Shown: positions 55,084-63,880 of the stretch, piece by piece
How the letters are laid out: the number at the start of each line of letters is the position of its first letter
How positions within the stretch are numbered: position 1 is the first letter of the stretch
Origin: Stenotrophomonas sp. Ste86
GTDB lineage: Bacteria; Pseudomonadota; Gammaproteobacteria; Xanthomonadales; Xanthomonadaceae
Assembly (NCBI RefSeq): GCF_024519465.1
Contig: NZ_JALJRW010000004.1
Location: forward strand, 62,001-126,000
Reading direction: 5' to 3'
DNA length: 64,000 nt
The notes under the pieces: generated by a model
Seen by the model: only the letters and a program-made list of their open reading frames with translations
The model's database searches: none
What the model was told of the DNA's origin: nothing
Made by a program: the position numbers and the translations under genes

Positions 55084-55647
55084 TCACGGATTGGCGGCGC
55101 TGCCCTGCTCGGCGCCCATCCACGGAGTGATCGAGACCCGGATCTTGAGCCGGTTGCCCGGATCTTCGGGCAGTCGCGAGCGGTACTTGGTGCCCTTGTA
55201 GACGTAGTCCACATCATAGGCGATGGGCCGGCGGAACTCGCGGCCGACCGGAATGATCCGGCATTCACGGGTCAGCAGCGGGCCGTTGTTGGCCGCCGGG
55301 GCCGGCGCCTCGGCGACCGGCGTCTCTTCCTCGCTCCCGTCTTCACGGCGGAAGATCGAGCGCACCGAGTCCATGAAACGGCCGAAGCGGCCCTTGTCTT
55401 CCTGCGGCTCCTCGCCGGTCACGTTGACCGGCGCCAGCGTGCGCGTGGACACCGGCTCGCAGTGCTCTTCGGTGCGGGTCGCGCGCAGGGTCTGGAACAC
55501 CGGCTCCACGTTGAGCACCTGTGCGTAGTCGAACTTGACGTTCTCCACGATCACCACCCGGTTACGGACCTCACCGTCCTGGGCGCACGCCCCGAAGGCG
55601 GCACCTCCGAGCAGGCAGGCCAGCGTCAGCAACGAAGCGGATTTCAT
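55084..55647 (-). CDS. Exported protein related to the outer part of 17-kDa surface-antigen/glycine-zipper proteins
   Basis: A 187-residue protein from the ATG at 55647 (MKSASLLTLACLLGGAAFGA) with a signal peptide. VVIVENVKFDYAQVLNVEPV and, at the end, RECRIIPVGREFRRPIAYDV followed by YVYKGTKYRSRLPEDPGNRLK-type sequence resemble the flanks of Rickettsia 17-kDa-type proteins (V-x-P-V ... Y-x-V-x-Y-x-Y-x-G ... DPG-x-R). The usual glycine-zipper middle is missing and replaced by a charged, Pro/Ala linker. Function unknown; probably periplasmic or outer-membrane attached. Confidence 0.75.
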   Translation of the reverse strand: MKSASLLTLACLLGGAAFGACAQDGEVRNRVVIVENVKFDYAQVLNVEPVFQTLRATRTEEHCEPVSTRTLAPVNVTGEEPQEDKGRFGRFMDSVRSIFRREDGSEEETPVAEAPAPAANNGPLLTRECRIIPVGREFRRPIAYDVDYVYKGTKYRSRLPEDPGNRLKIRVSITPWMGAEQGSAANP

Positions 55648-55835
55648 TGGCAACAGGTAAGAGGACAAGGTGGCTAGTTTAGGGAGTGCCAGGCACAAGG
55701 GGCTGAACATTACCCTTCCGCGACGATTCTGCCCATAGGCCGTTGCCCTGGCGGACAGCCAGGACCCCCGGCGCTGAACGCGGATGTGATCTAAAATCGT
55801 GGGCTTGCCCCCTTCCCTCCCCGCCACCGACCCCC

Positions 55836-57206
55836 ATGACCCTGCGCCTGCACAACAACCTGACACGCCAGCTCGAACCGTTCACCCCGCTCGATGCGAC
55901 CTGTCCGACCCTGTATGTCTGCGGCCCCACGGTCTACAACTATGTGCACATCGGCAATGCCCGTGGCCCGGTGGTGTTCGGGGTGCTGGCCGACCTGCTG
56001 CGGCGCCGCTTTGGCGGCCTGCGCTATGCGCGCAACATCACCGACGTGGACGACAAGATCAACACCGCCGCGCGTGAACAGAACGTGCCGATCAGCGCCA
56101 TCACCGACCGTTTCGCCGCCGCCTACCGTGAAGACATGGGCGCGTTGGGCGTGGTTCCCCCGGATATCGAGCCGGAAGCCACCGCGCACATACCGCAGAT
56201 CGTGACGATGATCGAGCAGCTGATCGCCGCCGGCCACGCCTACGCCGCCGAAGGCCACGTGCTGTTCTCGGTCAGCTCCTACGCCGACTACGGCAAGCTC
56301 TCGCGCCGGGACCCGGACGAAATGCTGGCCGGCGCACGCGTGGACGTGGCCCCCTACAAGCGCGAGCCGGGCGACTTCGTGCTGTGGAAGCCGTCCAGCG
56401 ACGACCTGCCCGGCTGGGCATCGCCGTGGGGCCGTGGCCGCCCCGGCTGGCACATCGAGTGCTCGGCAATGGCCGCCGCGCACCTGGGTGAAACCATCGA
56501 CATCCATGCCGGCGGCGTGGACTTGCAGTTCCCGCACCACGAAAACGAGATCGCGCAGAGTGAGTGCGCCCATGGCGGGCGGATCTTCGCGCGGTTCTGG
56601 CTGCACAACGGCATGCTCAACTTCGGCGGTGCGAAGATGAGCAAGTCGATCGGCAACATCGAGCGCGTGCACGACCTGGTCCGCAAGCACGCCCCCGAAG
56701 CGCTGCGCTATGCGCTGCTGTCGGCCCACTACCGGCAGCCGCTGGACTGGTCCGATGCGCTGATCGAGCAGTCCGTACGCACGCTGGACCGTCTGTACGG
56801 CACCCTGCGCGACCTGGCCGCCGTGCAGGCGGCGGCGGTGATCCCGGCCGAGATCGAGGCAGCGCTGGACGATGACCTCAACACCCCGCAGGCGCTGGCC
56901 GAACTGGCCCGCATCGCCGGCGAGGCCCGCAAGGCCGCCCCGGGCGAGCAGGCGCAGTGGAAGACCGCGTTGCTCGGCGCCGGCTTGGCGCTGGGCCTGC
57001 TGCAGCAGGATCCGGCCGCGTGGTTCGGCAATGCCCCCGGCGATGCCGACGACGACGCGCGCATCCAGGGCCTGATCGACGCTCGCAGCGCAGCCAAGCA
57101 GGCGCGCGACTTTGCCCGGGCCGATGCCCTGCGCGACCAGCTCGCCGCCGAGGGCATCGTGCTGGAAGACACCGCCCAGGGCGTGCGCTGGGCACGCAAG
57201 CGCTGA
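55836..57206 (+). CDS. cysS: Cysteinyl-tRNA synthetase
   Basis: A 456-residue class I synthetase from the ATG at 55836. The zinc Cys29 in [18 protein letters not shown] is followed by the HIGH motif at 38; the KMSKS loop is at 267-271 (AKMSKSIGN). [10 protein letters not shown] and [10 protein letters not shown] complete the zinc site. It charges tRNA-Cys; the next gene, sufE, also uses cysteine. The frame upstream to 55743 is rejected. Confidence 0.96.
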   Translation: MTLRLHNNLTRQLEPFTPLDATCPTLYVCGPTVYNYVHIGNARGPVVFGVLADLLRRRFGGLRYARNITDVDDKINTAAREQNVPISAITDRFAAAYREDMGALGVVPPDIEPEATAHIPQIVTMIEQLIAAGHAYAAEGHVLFSVSSYADYGKLSRRDPDEMLAGARVDVAPYKREPGDFVLWKPSSDDLPGWASPWGRGRPGWHIECSAMAAAHLGETIDIHAGGVDLQFPHHENEIAQSECAHGGRIFARFWLHNGMLNFGGAKMSKSIGNIERVHDLVRKHAPEALRYALLSAHYRQPLDWSDALIEQSVRTLDRLYGTLRDLAAVQAAAVIPAEIEAALDDDLNTPQALAELARIAGEARKAAPGEQAQWKTALLGAGLALGLLQQDPAAWFGNAPGDADDDARIQGLIDARSAAKQARDFARADALRDQLAAEGIVLEDTAQGVRWARKR

Positions 57207-57327
57207 TGCCTCGCCCGGCCAAGGGCCGGGCGCTGCCACGACACGGACCCGGCCATGGACGACCGGGCGCTTCCTTCGAACCATCACGGCCAGCCCACGG
57301 AAGGCGCACACCGGCCCGGAGCCCCCC

Positions 57328-57777
57328 ATGACCATCGCATCCCCGTTCCCGCTTGAAGCCACCGCTGCCGAGGCACAGGCCGCCATCGCCGAGGAGTTCG
57401 CCTTCTTCGGCGACTGGTCCGAGCGTTACCAGTACCTGATCGACCTGGGCCGCAAGCTGCCGACCTTCCCGGAAGAGTGGAAGACCGAACAGCACCGTCT
57501 GCTCGGCTGCCAGTCGATGGTCTGGATCGTGCCGGAAGGCAATGCGCAGACCCTGCGCTTCCACGCCATCAGCGACTCGGCGATCGTCTCCGGGCTGATC
57601 TACCTGGCGCTGCGCGTGTACTCGGGGCGCTCGGCGGCCGAGATCCTGGCCACCGAACCGACCTACATCCAGGACATCGGGCTGTCGCGCCATCTGTCGC
57701 CAACGCGCAGCAACGGCGTGGCGGCCATGCTCGCCTTCATCCGCGAGACCGCGCAGTCCCAGCACGCGCAGTCGTGA
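57328..57777 (+). CDS. sufE: Cysteine desulfuration protein SufE
   Basis: A 149-residue protein from the ATG at 57328. FGDWSERYQYLIDLGRKLP and the sulfur-accepting Cys61 in RLLGCQSMVWIV are the SufE marks, with GLSRHLSPTRSNGVAAML near the end. It takes persulfide from a SufS/CsdA-type desulfurase for iron-sulfur assembly. It is coupled to the next gene by GTGA. Confidence 0.95.
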   Translation: MTIASPFPLEATAAEAQAAIAEEFAFFGDWSERYQYLIDLGRKLPTFPEEWKTEQHRLLGCQSMVWIVPEGNAQTLRFHAISDSAIVSGLIYLALRVYSGRSAAEILATEPTYIQDIGLSRHLSPTRSNGVAAMLAFIRETAQSQHAQS

Positions 57778-59027
57778 GTACCGACGCCCCTGCCGAGACA
57801 CCGGAGCGCGCGCTCACGCTGCTGGCGCGGCCCGGCTTCGCATTGCTGCTGGCGTATCGCATCTGCGCGATGCTGTCCTACCAGATCGTGGCGGTCACGG
57901 TCGGCTGGCACATCTACGAAGTAACCCGCAATCCGTTCTCGCTGGGCCTGGTCGGCCTGGCCGAGGTGCTGCCGTTCTTCTGCGTGGCCCCGTTCGCCGG
58001 CTACCTGGTGGACCACCTGCCGCGCCGCCGGCTGGGCATGGTGGCGGCCAGCGGGCTGGTACTCACCGCCGTGGTGCTCACCGCGGTCGCGCAGGGCTGG
58101 TTGCCGTTCCACGGGGTGTGGCCGATCTACGCGGCGATCGCGATGACCGGCATGGTCCGCGCGTTCCTGTCGCCGATCTACAACGCGCTGTTCGCCCGGG
58201 TACTCGAACGCCCGCAGTACGCGCGCGGCGCGGGCCTGGGCGCGGTGGTGTTCCAGGCCGGCATGGTGGCCGGCCCGGCGCTGGGCGGCCTGCTGGTGGC
58301 CACCGGCGGCAAGGGCGTGGCCTACGGGGTGGCGGTGGCGGTGGCGCTGATCGCGGTGGGCTGCCTGGCGGTGCTGCGGGTGTCCGAGCCGGTGCACGCC
58401 GGCCCGGCCGCGCCGATCTTCAAGAGCATCGCCGAGGGCGGTCGCTTCGTGCTGGGTAACCGGATCATGGTCGGGGCGATGGCACTGGACATGTTTTCGG
58501 TGCTGCTGGGCGGGGTGGTGGCGATGCTGCCGGCGTTCCTGCATGAAATCCTGCACCACGGCCCGGAAGGGCTGGGCATCCTGCGCGCGGCACCGGCACT
58601 GGGGTCGGTCTGCGTGGGGCTGTGGCTGGCCCGTCGTCCGCTGCAGCGCAATGCCGGGCGGGTGCTGCTGTGCGCGGTGGCCGGGTTCGGCCTGTGCGTG
58701 ATCGGCTTCGGCCTGTCGCACAGTTTCTGGCTGTCGGCGCTGATCCTGCTGTTCTACGGGGCGTTCGACGGGGTGTCGGTAGTGATCCGCTCGACGATCC
58801 TGCAGTTGGCCACACCCGAAGCGATGCGCGGCCGGGTGTCCTCGATCAACGGGATCTTCATCAGTTCGTCCAACGAACTGGGCGCGTTCTACGCCGGTAC
58901 GATGGCCAAGCTGCTCGGGCTGGTCCCTGCGGTGGTCCTGGGCGGTTTCGCGGTGCTGAGCGTGGCCGGCGTCACCGCCTGGAAGAACCCCACCCTGCGC
59001 AACTTGAACCTGCGCGATTTGCAGTAG
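57774..59027 (+). CDS. MFS transporter, MFS_3/EntS-like
   Basis: A 417-residue transporter starting at the GTG at 57774 inside the sufE stop. About twelve helices; the first-loop motif is GYLVDHLPRRRLGMVAASG and later FDGVSVVIRSTILQLATPEAMRGRVSSINGIF, as in EntS-like exporters. The substrate is unknown. Linkage to sufE is by position only. Confidence 0.88.
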   Translation: MSTDAPAETPERALTLLARPGFALLLAYRICAMLSYQIVAVTVGWHIYEVTRNPFSLGLVGLAEVLPFFCVAPFAGYLVDHLPRRRLGMVAASGLVLTAVVLTAVAQGWLPFHGVWPIYAAIAMTGMVRAFLSPIYNALFARVLERPQYARGAGLGAVVFQAGMVAGPALGGLLVATGGKGVAYGVAVAVALIAVGCLAVLRVSEPVHAGPAAPIFKSIAEGGRFVLGNRIMVGAMALDMFSVLLGGVVAMLPAFLHEILHHGPEGLGILRAAPALGSVCVGLWLARRPLQRNAGRVLLCAVAGFGLCVIGFGLSHSFWLSALILLFYGAFDGVSVVIRSTILQLATPEAMRGRVSSINGIFISSSNELGAFYAGTMAKLLGLVPAVVLGGFAVLSVAGVTAWKNPTLRNLNLRDLQ

Positions 59028-59130
59028 CTACTGATCGCTCGGCATGCCGTTGACTGTGCGCTGAAAAGACGCTCTGCCAAGTGCAGAAACGGAGAGCAAA
59101 GGCGGCGAGTGCTTACCTGCACTGATTGGC

Positions 59131-59234
59131 GCGGGTACGGGTAGGTTGGCGGGACACGCCGTAAATCCATCCCTGGAGGCTCGCGTGCGCCATCCATGGC
59201 GCCCAACGGTCCCACCAACCTACCCGTACCCGCC
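59131..59234 (-). repeat. Palindromic element of about 100 bp, copy 1 (inverted)
   Basis: Ends are GCGGGTACGGGTAGGTTGG and its complement CCAACCTACCCGTACCCGC. The centre includes GCCATCCATGGCGC. Its reverse complement aligns with the copy at 59328-59432 along almost its whole length. Confidence 0.85.
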
Positions 59235-59327
59235 CCGGACAGTTCTTCGGTGGCCATGGCAAGGCAGAGCGCGATGAGCCAGCGCACGTGCGGCGCTCTT
59301 TCGTTGCGCACCAGCACACGGTCAAGG

Positions 59328-59432
59328 GCGGGTACGGGTGGGCTGGCGGGACCGTCGTGCGCCATGGATGGCGCACGCGAGCTTACAAGGACGTACTTGC
59401 AGCGTGTCCCGCCAGCCCATCCGTACCCGCCC
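59328..59432 (+). repeat. Palindromic element of about 100 bp, copy 2
   Basis: Ends are GCGGGTACGGGTGGGCTGG and CCAGCCCATCCGTACCCGC, with an internal perfect hairpin GTGCGCCAT/ATGGCGCAC and the tail ACGCGAGCTTACAAGGACGT. Base changes in one arm are mostly matched in the other, so pairing is kept. Confidence 0.85.
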
Positions 59433-59478
59433 AAGCCAGCACAGGCGCACACCCAGAGCAGTTGACCTGGCTGTGTCG

Positions 59479-59520
59479 TTGACCTGACCGCGTGACTTGT
59501 TGACCTGAGCGCATGACTTG
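59479..59520 (+). repeat. 21-bp tandem repeat, two units
   Basis: TTGACCTGACCGCGTGACTT(G) and TTGACCTGAGCGCATGACTT(G) lie head to tail with two differences; a third TTGACCTG lies upstream at 59462. Confidence 0.75.
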
Positions 59521-59531
59521 AAGAAAAAACC

Positions 59532-59559
59532 AAAAAAAAACCCGGCCGAAGCCGGGTTT
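59532..59559 (-). terminator. Intrinsic terminator of dksA
   Basis: Minus strand: AAACCCGGC, TTCG loop, GCCGGGTTT, then a run of nine T in all. It starts about 30 bases after the dksA stop. Confidence 0.95.
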
Positions 59560-59587
59560 CTCTGTGCATCCATCAACAACCAGGCAA

Positions 59588-60838
59588 TCAGTCGCCCTGC
59601 TGCTTCTGCAGGTGCTCCCAACGCTCCTGGGCGTCGATGGTGCGTTCGGCGGTCAGACGGGCTTCCAGACGATCCAGGCCGATTTCCTCGCCCGTATCGA
59701 CACAGTAGCCGTAGTCACCGTCTTCCAGGCGCTTGAGCGTGCTGTTGATCTTGCCGATCAGCTTGCGGTAACGATCGCGGGTACGCAGTTCCAGCGAGTT
59801 CTCGGTCTCGCGGGTGGCGCGCTCGGCTTCATCGCCGATATCACGCACTTCTTCCTGCAGGTTCGCGATGGTCTGCTTGGATTCCTCGACCAGATCATTG
59901 CGCCAGTGCTGCAGGCGCTGGCGGAAATACTCCAGCTGCAGCGGGCTCATGTATTCCTCTTCCGCACTCGGCTTGTAGCCGTCGGGCAGGATCGGACGAC
60001 CAGTGGCTTCGTCAGTCTTGTATTCCACCACCTTGACCTTGGTGCGCGGAGCCGGAGCAGACGAGCGCGCTGCCACGGCAACGGCGACCTTGCCGACCGG
60101 ACGCGACACAGGCTTGGGGGCGGACTCGGACTTGACGGGGGTTTTTGCAGGCGATTTCGAAACGGGCACGGGATTCTTGTTTTGCGGGGCTTTCGAGGCG
60201 GGGGCTGCCGCTACCGGCGCCGGCGCGGACGCCGGAGGGGTAACAGGCTTGGCCGCGGACTTGGCCGGGACAGACTTGGCCGGTGCCGGCGATGCCGGCT
60301 TCGGTGCGGACTTCACTACGGGTGCTGCAGCCGGCTTGGACGCCGACCTGGTTGCCACGGGCTTGCTGGCAGTCTTGCTCGCCTTCACCGGCGCGGGCGA
60401 CGGCTGTTTGGCCGCAACCTTCTTCACCGGGGTCGGCTTGGGAGCCGGCTTGGACACAGCCGGCGCCGCGGATTTCTTCGCGACGGTCTTGCCGACCGCG
60501 GCCTTCTTCACCGGCGCCTTGGCGACCGGCTTGGACGGCGCAGCCTTCTTGGCCACCGCTTTCTTTACTACCGGCTTGGTGGCAGCCGCCTTCTTCACCG
60601 GGGTCTTGGCGACCACCGGCTTCTTGGCGACGGCTTTCTTCGCCGGCGTGGCCGGTGCCTTGGCCGTGGATTTCTTTACGGGTGCCGTCCTGGCCGCCGG
60701 TTGTTTGGATGCAGGCTTGCCAGCCGGCTTGGGGGCCGGTTTTTTGGCAACGGACTTGGCCGCCAACTTCTTAGCAACAGGCTTGGCGGTTTTCTTGGCG
60801 GCCTTGACGGCCTTCTTTGCAGTTTTTTTAGCAGCCAC
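59588..60838 (-). CDS. dksA: DksA-family RNA polymerase-binding regulator with histone-like N-terminal extension
   Basis: A 416-residue protein starting at GTG 60838, after AAGGAAGAG. Residues about 275-416 are DksA: coiled coil YMSPLQLEYFRQRLQHWRND with the DxxDxA-type tip EVRDIGDEAERAT, and the C-terminal domain YGYCVDTGEEIGLDRLEARL. Only one of the four zinc Cys remains (the others are Asp-Thr and Ala), so it is the zinc-independent type. Residues 1-270 are Lys/Ala/Pro-rich repeats (AKKPVVAKTPVKKA), like histone H1 or AlgP tails, likely to bind DNA or RNA. DksA works with ppGpp on transcription initiation. Confidence 0.93.
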   Translation of the reverse strand: MAAKKTAKKAVKAAKKTAKPVAKKLAAKSVAKKPAPKPAGKPASKQPAARTAPVKKSTAKAPATPAKKAVAKKPVVAKTPVKKAAATKPVVKKAVAKKAAPSKPVAKAPVKKAAVGKTVAKKSAAPAVSKPAPKPTPVKKVAAKQPSPAPVKASKTASKPVATRSASKPAAAPVVKSAPKPASPAPAKSVPAKSAAKPVTPPASAPAPVAAAPASKAPQNKNPVPVSKSPAKTPVKSESAPKPVSRPVGKVAVAVAARSSAPAPRTKVKVVEYKTDEATGRPILPDGYKPSAEEEYMSPLQLEYFRQRLQHWRNDLVEESKQTIANLQEEVRDIGDEAERATRETENSLELRTRDRYRKLIGKINSTLKRLEDGDYGYCVDTGEEIGLDRLEARLTAERTIDAQERWEHLQKQQGD

Positions 60839-61110
60839 GAAACGCTCTTCCTTGGTTTCCCCGGGGCCCGGGAAAGCGGGCCTTTATAGCCTACCCGACC
60901 AGCAGCAGCAACCACACCGCCTACTCCGTTCAGCCCCGGAGTCACAAGGGGTGCGGCCGATCCGCCCATCGAGCGGACCGACCTGCGCCGTTCGGCACCT
61001 GACCCGGCCAGCAGCCGGGGCGGCCCGCCACGCGCGTGGACGCGGAGGGGAGCCAACGCCCCATCCTGCGACAAATGCGGCCTTCATGCCAACTGCTCTA
61101 AGATTGGCGG

Positions 61111-61368
61111 GTGATCTCACGCCTGCTCATCGCCCTGCTGCGCTTCTACAAGCGCTTCATCAGCCCGTTGCTGGGGCCGCGTTGCCGCTTCATGCCCAGC
61201 TGTTCTGAATACGCCATGCAGGCCATCGCCACGCATGGGCCCGCGCGCGGGAGCTGGCTGGCCGCGCGCCGGCTGGGCCGTTGCCATCCCTTCCATCCCG
61301 GTGGCATCGACGAGGTGCCGCCGCGCGCCACGGACGACGCCGCCTGCCGCTGCACAGGAAAACACTGA
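61111..61368 (+). CDS. yidD: Membrane protein insertion efficiency factor YidD
   Basis: An 85-residue protein starting with GTG. The family core is [31 protein letters not shown] and [22 protein letters not shown]. It assists YidC-dependent insertion. Normally it is next to rnpA/yidC; here it stands one base before pyrC, away from them, and should be co-transcribed with pyrC. Confidence 0.93.
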   Translation: MISRLLIALLRFYKRFISPLLGPRCRFMPSCSEYAMQAIATHGPARGSWLAARRLGRCHPFHPGGIDEVPPRATDDAACRCTGKH

Positions 61369-61369
61369 A

Positions 61370-62716
61370 ATGTCCTCCACGCTCATCGTCAACGCCCGCC
61401 TGGTCAACGAAGGTCGCATCAGCGACGGCGACCTGCGCATCGAAAACGGCCGCATCGCGCAGATCGGCGCCGGCCTGGAGGCCCGCCCGGGTGAAACCGT
61501 CGTAGATGCCGCCGGCCGCTGGCTGCTGCCGGGCATGATCGACGACCAGGTGCACTTCCGCGAGCCGGGCCTGACCCACAAGGGCGACATCGCCACCGAA
61601 TCGGCTGCGGCCGTGGCCGGCGGCCTGACCAGCTTCATGGACATGCCCAACACCAATCCGCCGACGCTCAGCGCCGACATCCTGCAGGCCAAATACGACG
61701 CCGCCGCCGGCCGCGCACGCGCCAACTACGGCTTCTACATGGGCGCCAGCAACGACAACCTGGCCCACATCCAGTCGCTGGACCCCAAGACCGCACCGGG
61801 CATCAAGGTGTTCATGGGTGCCTCCACCGGCAACATGCTGGTGGACAACCCGGACACCCTCGACGCGATCTTCCGCGACGCGCCGACCCCGATCATCACG
61901 CATTGCGAAGACACGCCGATGATCGATGCCAAGGCCAAGGAGTACGCCGAGAAGTATGGCGATGCGCTCAGCGCCGAACAGCACCCGGACATCCGCTCGC
62001 GCGAGGCCTGCCTGAAGTCCTCCGAGCTGGCCGTCTCGCTGGCCAAAAAGCACGGCACCCGCCTGCACGTGCTGCACATCTCCACCGCCGACGAACTGAA
62101 ACTGTTCGAGCGCGGCCCGCTGATCCGCGCTGATGGCAGCCGCAAGCAGATCACCGCCGAGACCTGCATCCACTTCCTTCGCTTTGACCGCAGCGATTAC
62201 GCGCGGCTGGGCAACCTGATCAAGTGCAACCCGGCCATCAAGGAAGCCAGCGATCGCGAGGCCCTCACCCGCGCCGTGGCCGAGGACGTGATCGACGTGC
62301 TGGCCACCGACCACGCCCCGCACACCTGGGAAGAGAAGCAGAAGCCCTACCCGCAGGCACCGTCCGGCCTGCCGCTGGTGCAGTACGCGCTGGTCGCCGC
62401 GCTGGAGCTGGTCCACGAAGGCAAGCTGGACATCACCCAGGTGGTGCAGAAGTTCGCGCACGCTCCGGCGCAGCTGTTCGATGTGAGCCAGCGCGGCTAC
62501 CTGCGCGAAGGCTACTTCGCCGACCTGGTGCTGGTGGAAGACGTGCCGTTTACGGTCAAGCGCGAAGATGTGCTGTCCAAGTGCGGCTGGTCTCCGTTTG
62601 AAGGCATGACCTTCCGCTCGCGCATCGCCTCGACCTGGGTCAACGGCGAACTGGCCTGGGACGGGACGCAGCTGGTCGGTGCACCCAATGGTCAGCGCAT
62701 GAGCTTCGACCGCTGA
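61370..62716 (+). CDS. pyrC: Dihydroorotase
   Basis: A 448-residue amidohydrolase from the ATG at 61370. Blocks: PGMIDDQVHFREPGLTHKGD, DMPNTNPPTLS, GIKVFMGAST (Lys region), ITHCEDTPMID, HVLHISTADEL and VLATDHAPHTWEEKQKPYPQ. The first metal His of the usual D-x-H-x-H motif is Gln60 here, with His62 and Arg64 kept; this DDQVHFREPG form is a known subgroup. It forms dihydroorotate in pyrimidine synthesis. The upstream frame to 61235 is rejected. Confidence 0.94.
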   Translation: MSSTLIVNARLVNEGRISDGDLRIENGRIAQIGAGLEARPGETVVDAAGRWLLPGMIDDQVHFREPGLTHKGDIATESAAAVAGGLTSFMDMPNTNPPTLSADILQAKYDAAAGRARANYGFYMGASNDNLAHIQSLDPKTAPGIKVFMGASTGNMLVDNPDTLDAIFRDAPTPIITHCEDTPMIDAKAKEYAEKYGDALSAEQHPDIRSREACLKSSELAVSLAKKHGTRLHVLHISTADELKLFERGPLIRADGSRKQITAETCIHFLRFDRSDYARLGNLIKCNPAIKEASDREALTRAVAEDVIDVLATDHAPHTWEEKQKPYPQAPSGLPLVQYALVAALELVHEGKLDITQVVQKFAHAPAQLFDVSQRGYLREGYFADLVLVEDVPFTVKREDVLSKCGWSPFEGMTFRSRIASTWVNGELAWDGTQLVGAPNGQRMSFDR

Positions 62717-63561
62717 TGCGTGCACGGGTCTTGAGTGTCGGCCTGCTCCTGGCAGGCGGTGTGGTGGCGGGCGGCATGCTGCCCTCGCCCGCCTGGGCGC
62801 AGGCGGACGGTCGCGTCGTATTTCCCGCCAGTGCGTCGCAGGGCGCGATGGTGATCGGCAAGGTGCCGGCCGGCAGCGTGGTCCAGTACGCCGGACGCAG
62901 CCTGCGGGTGAGTGGCTATGGCAGCGTGGTGTTCGGGATCGGGCGCGACGAGAAAGGGCCGCTGCAGCTCCAGGTACAGCGCCCCGACGGCGGCAGCGAG
63001 ACGGTCAGCATCGCGGTGACCGCGCGCGACTGGCCGACCGAGCGGGTCAACGGCGTGCCGCCCAAGACCGTCAACCCGCCGCCAGCAATTGCCGAACGGA
63101 TCAAGCGCGAGCAGGCCCAGGTCACCGCCGCGCGTGCGCGCGACGACGACCGCACCGACTTCGCCCAGGCCTTCATCTGGCCGGTGCAGGGCCGCATCAG
63201 CGGCCGTTTCGGCAATGCGCGCGTCTACAACGGCCAGCCCGGCGCGGGTCACTCGGGCATGGACATCGCCGTGCCGACCGGCACCCCGGTGAAGGCACCG
63301 GCCGCCGGCGTGGTCACCTTCGCCGGCCCGGACCTGTACCTGACCGGCGGCACCTTGCTGCTGGACCATGGTTTCGGGATCAGCTCGAACTTCCTGCACC
63401 TGTCGCGCATCGACGTGAAGGTCGGCGACCGCGTCGAACAGGGCCAGGTCATCGCCGCCGTCGGCGCCACCGGGCGTGCGACCGGGCCGCACCTGCACTG
63501 GGGCATGAACTGGTTCGACACGCGGATCGATCCACTACTGGTGCTTGAACGCGGCAAGTGA
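62716..63561 (+). CDS. M23 (LytM-type) metallopeptidase, exported
   Basis: A 281-residue protein overlapping the pyrC stop by one base (TGATG). Signal peptide residues 1-28 (ending SPAWAQ), an all-beta N-terminal domain, then the LytM domain from about 150: FIWPVQGRISGRFGNARVY, zinc ligands His179 and Asp183 in HSGMDIAVPTGTPVKAPAAG, and HLHWG (His259, His261). All catalytic residues are present, so it should be an active peptidoglycan endopeptidase rather than an EnvC/NlpD-like activator. Confidence 0.94.
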   Translation: MRARVLSVGLLLAGGVVAGGMLPSPAWAQADGRVVFPASASQGAMVIGKVPAGSVVQYAGRSLRVSGYGSVVFGIGRDEKGPLQLQVQRPDGGSETVSIAVTARDWPTERVNGVPPKTVNPPPAIAERIKREQAQVTAARARDDDRTDFAQAFIWPVQGRISGRFGNARVYNGQPGAGHSGMDIAVPTGTPVKAPAAGVVTFAGPDLYLTGGTLLLDHGFGISSNFLHLSRIDVKVGDRVEQGQVIAAVGATGRATGPHLHWGMNWFDTRIDPLLVLERGK

Positions 63562-63880
63562 TGGATGCATGCGGAAGGGACTGGCGCGCGCGGCAAGCGA
63601 GGTGCGCGCGGCTGGTTCGGCGCGCCGTGGGCAGGGTCGGTTCCCGAACGACCGCCGAGGGCGGTGCACCATCCAGTTACGCATGATCACTGACGAAAGC
63701 GCTGCTCCGGCAGCCGTCATGCGTCCCAGTGTCGATCAACACGGCCGGCGGTCGTTCGGGAACCGCCCCTACCGGTGCGCGCCTGCCGGTGCCGACGCAC
63801 GCAGGCGGTGAATGCCTCCCAAGGCCGCCACACAGAGGCGGTGCCTCCTGTTGCCGCCACATCTGCAGGGTGGCGCCAGA
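63562..63880. other. Spacer downstream of the M23 peptidase gene
   Basis: A 319-base stretch without a credible gene. It contains the inverted repeat arms at 63639-63657 and 63746-63764; nothing else is recognised. Confidence 0.5.
63639..63764. repeat. Inverted repeat with perfect 19-bp arms
   Basis: GGTTCCCGAACGACCGCCG (63639-63657) and its exact complement (63746-63764) enclose 88 bases. It is a possible mobile palindrome or REPIN of another family. Confidence 0.8.

Larger units (their letters stand above)
59028..59587. other. Repeat-filled spacer between the MFS and dksA genes
   Basis: A 560-base region without a credible gene. It holds two inverted copies of a roughly 100-bp palindromic element, a 21-bp tandem pair and the dksA terminator. 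Confidence 0.7.

Noticed and set aside
59461..59520. Array of sigma-70 -35 boxes (TTGACC repeats)
   Set aside because: No -10 elements at proper spacing and no gene downstream on that strand; simple tandem repeat.
61190..62725. 511-codon minus-strand open frame
   Set aside because: Antisense of yidD-pyrC; pyrC has full family motifs.
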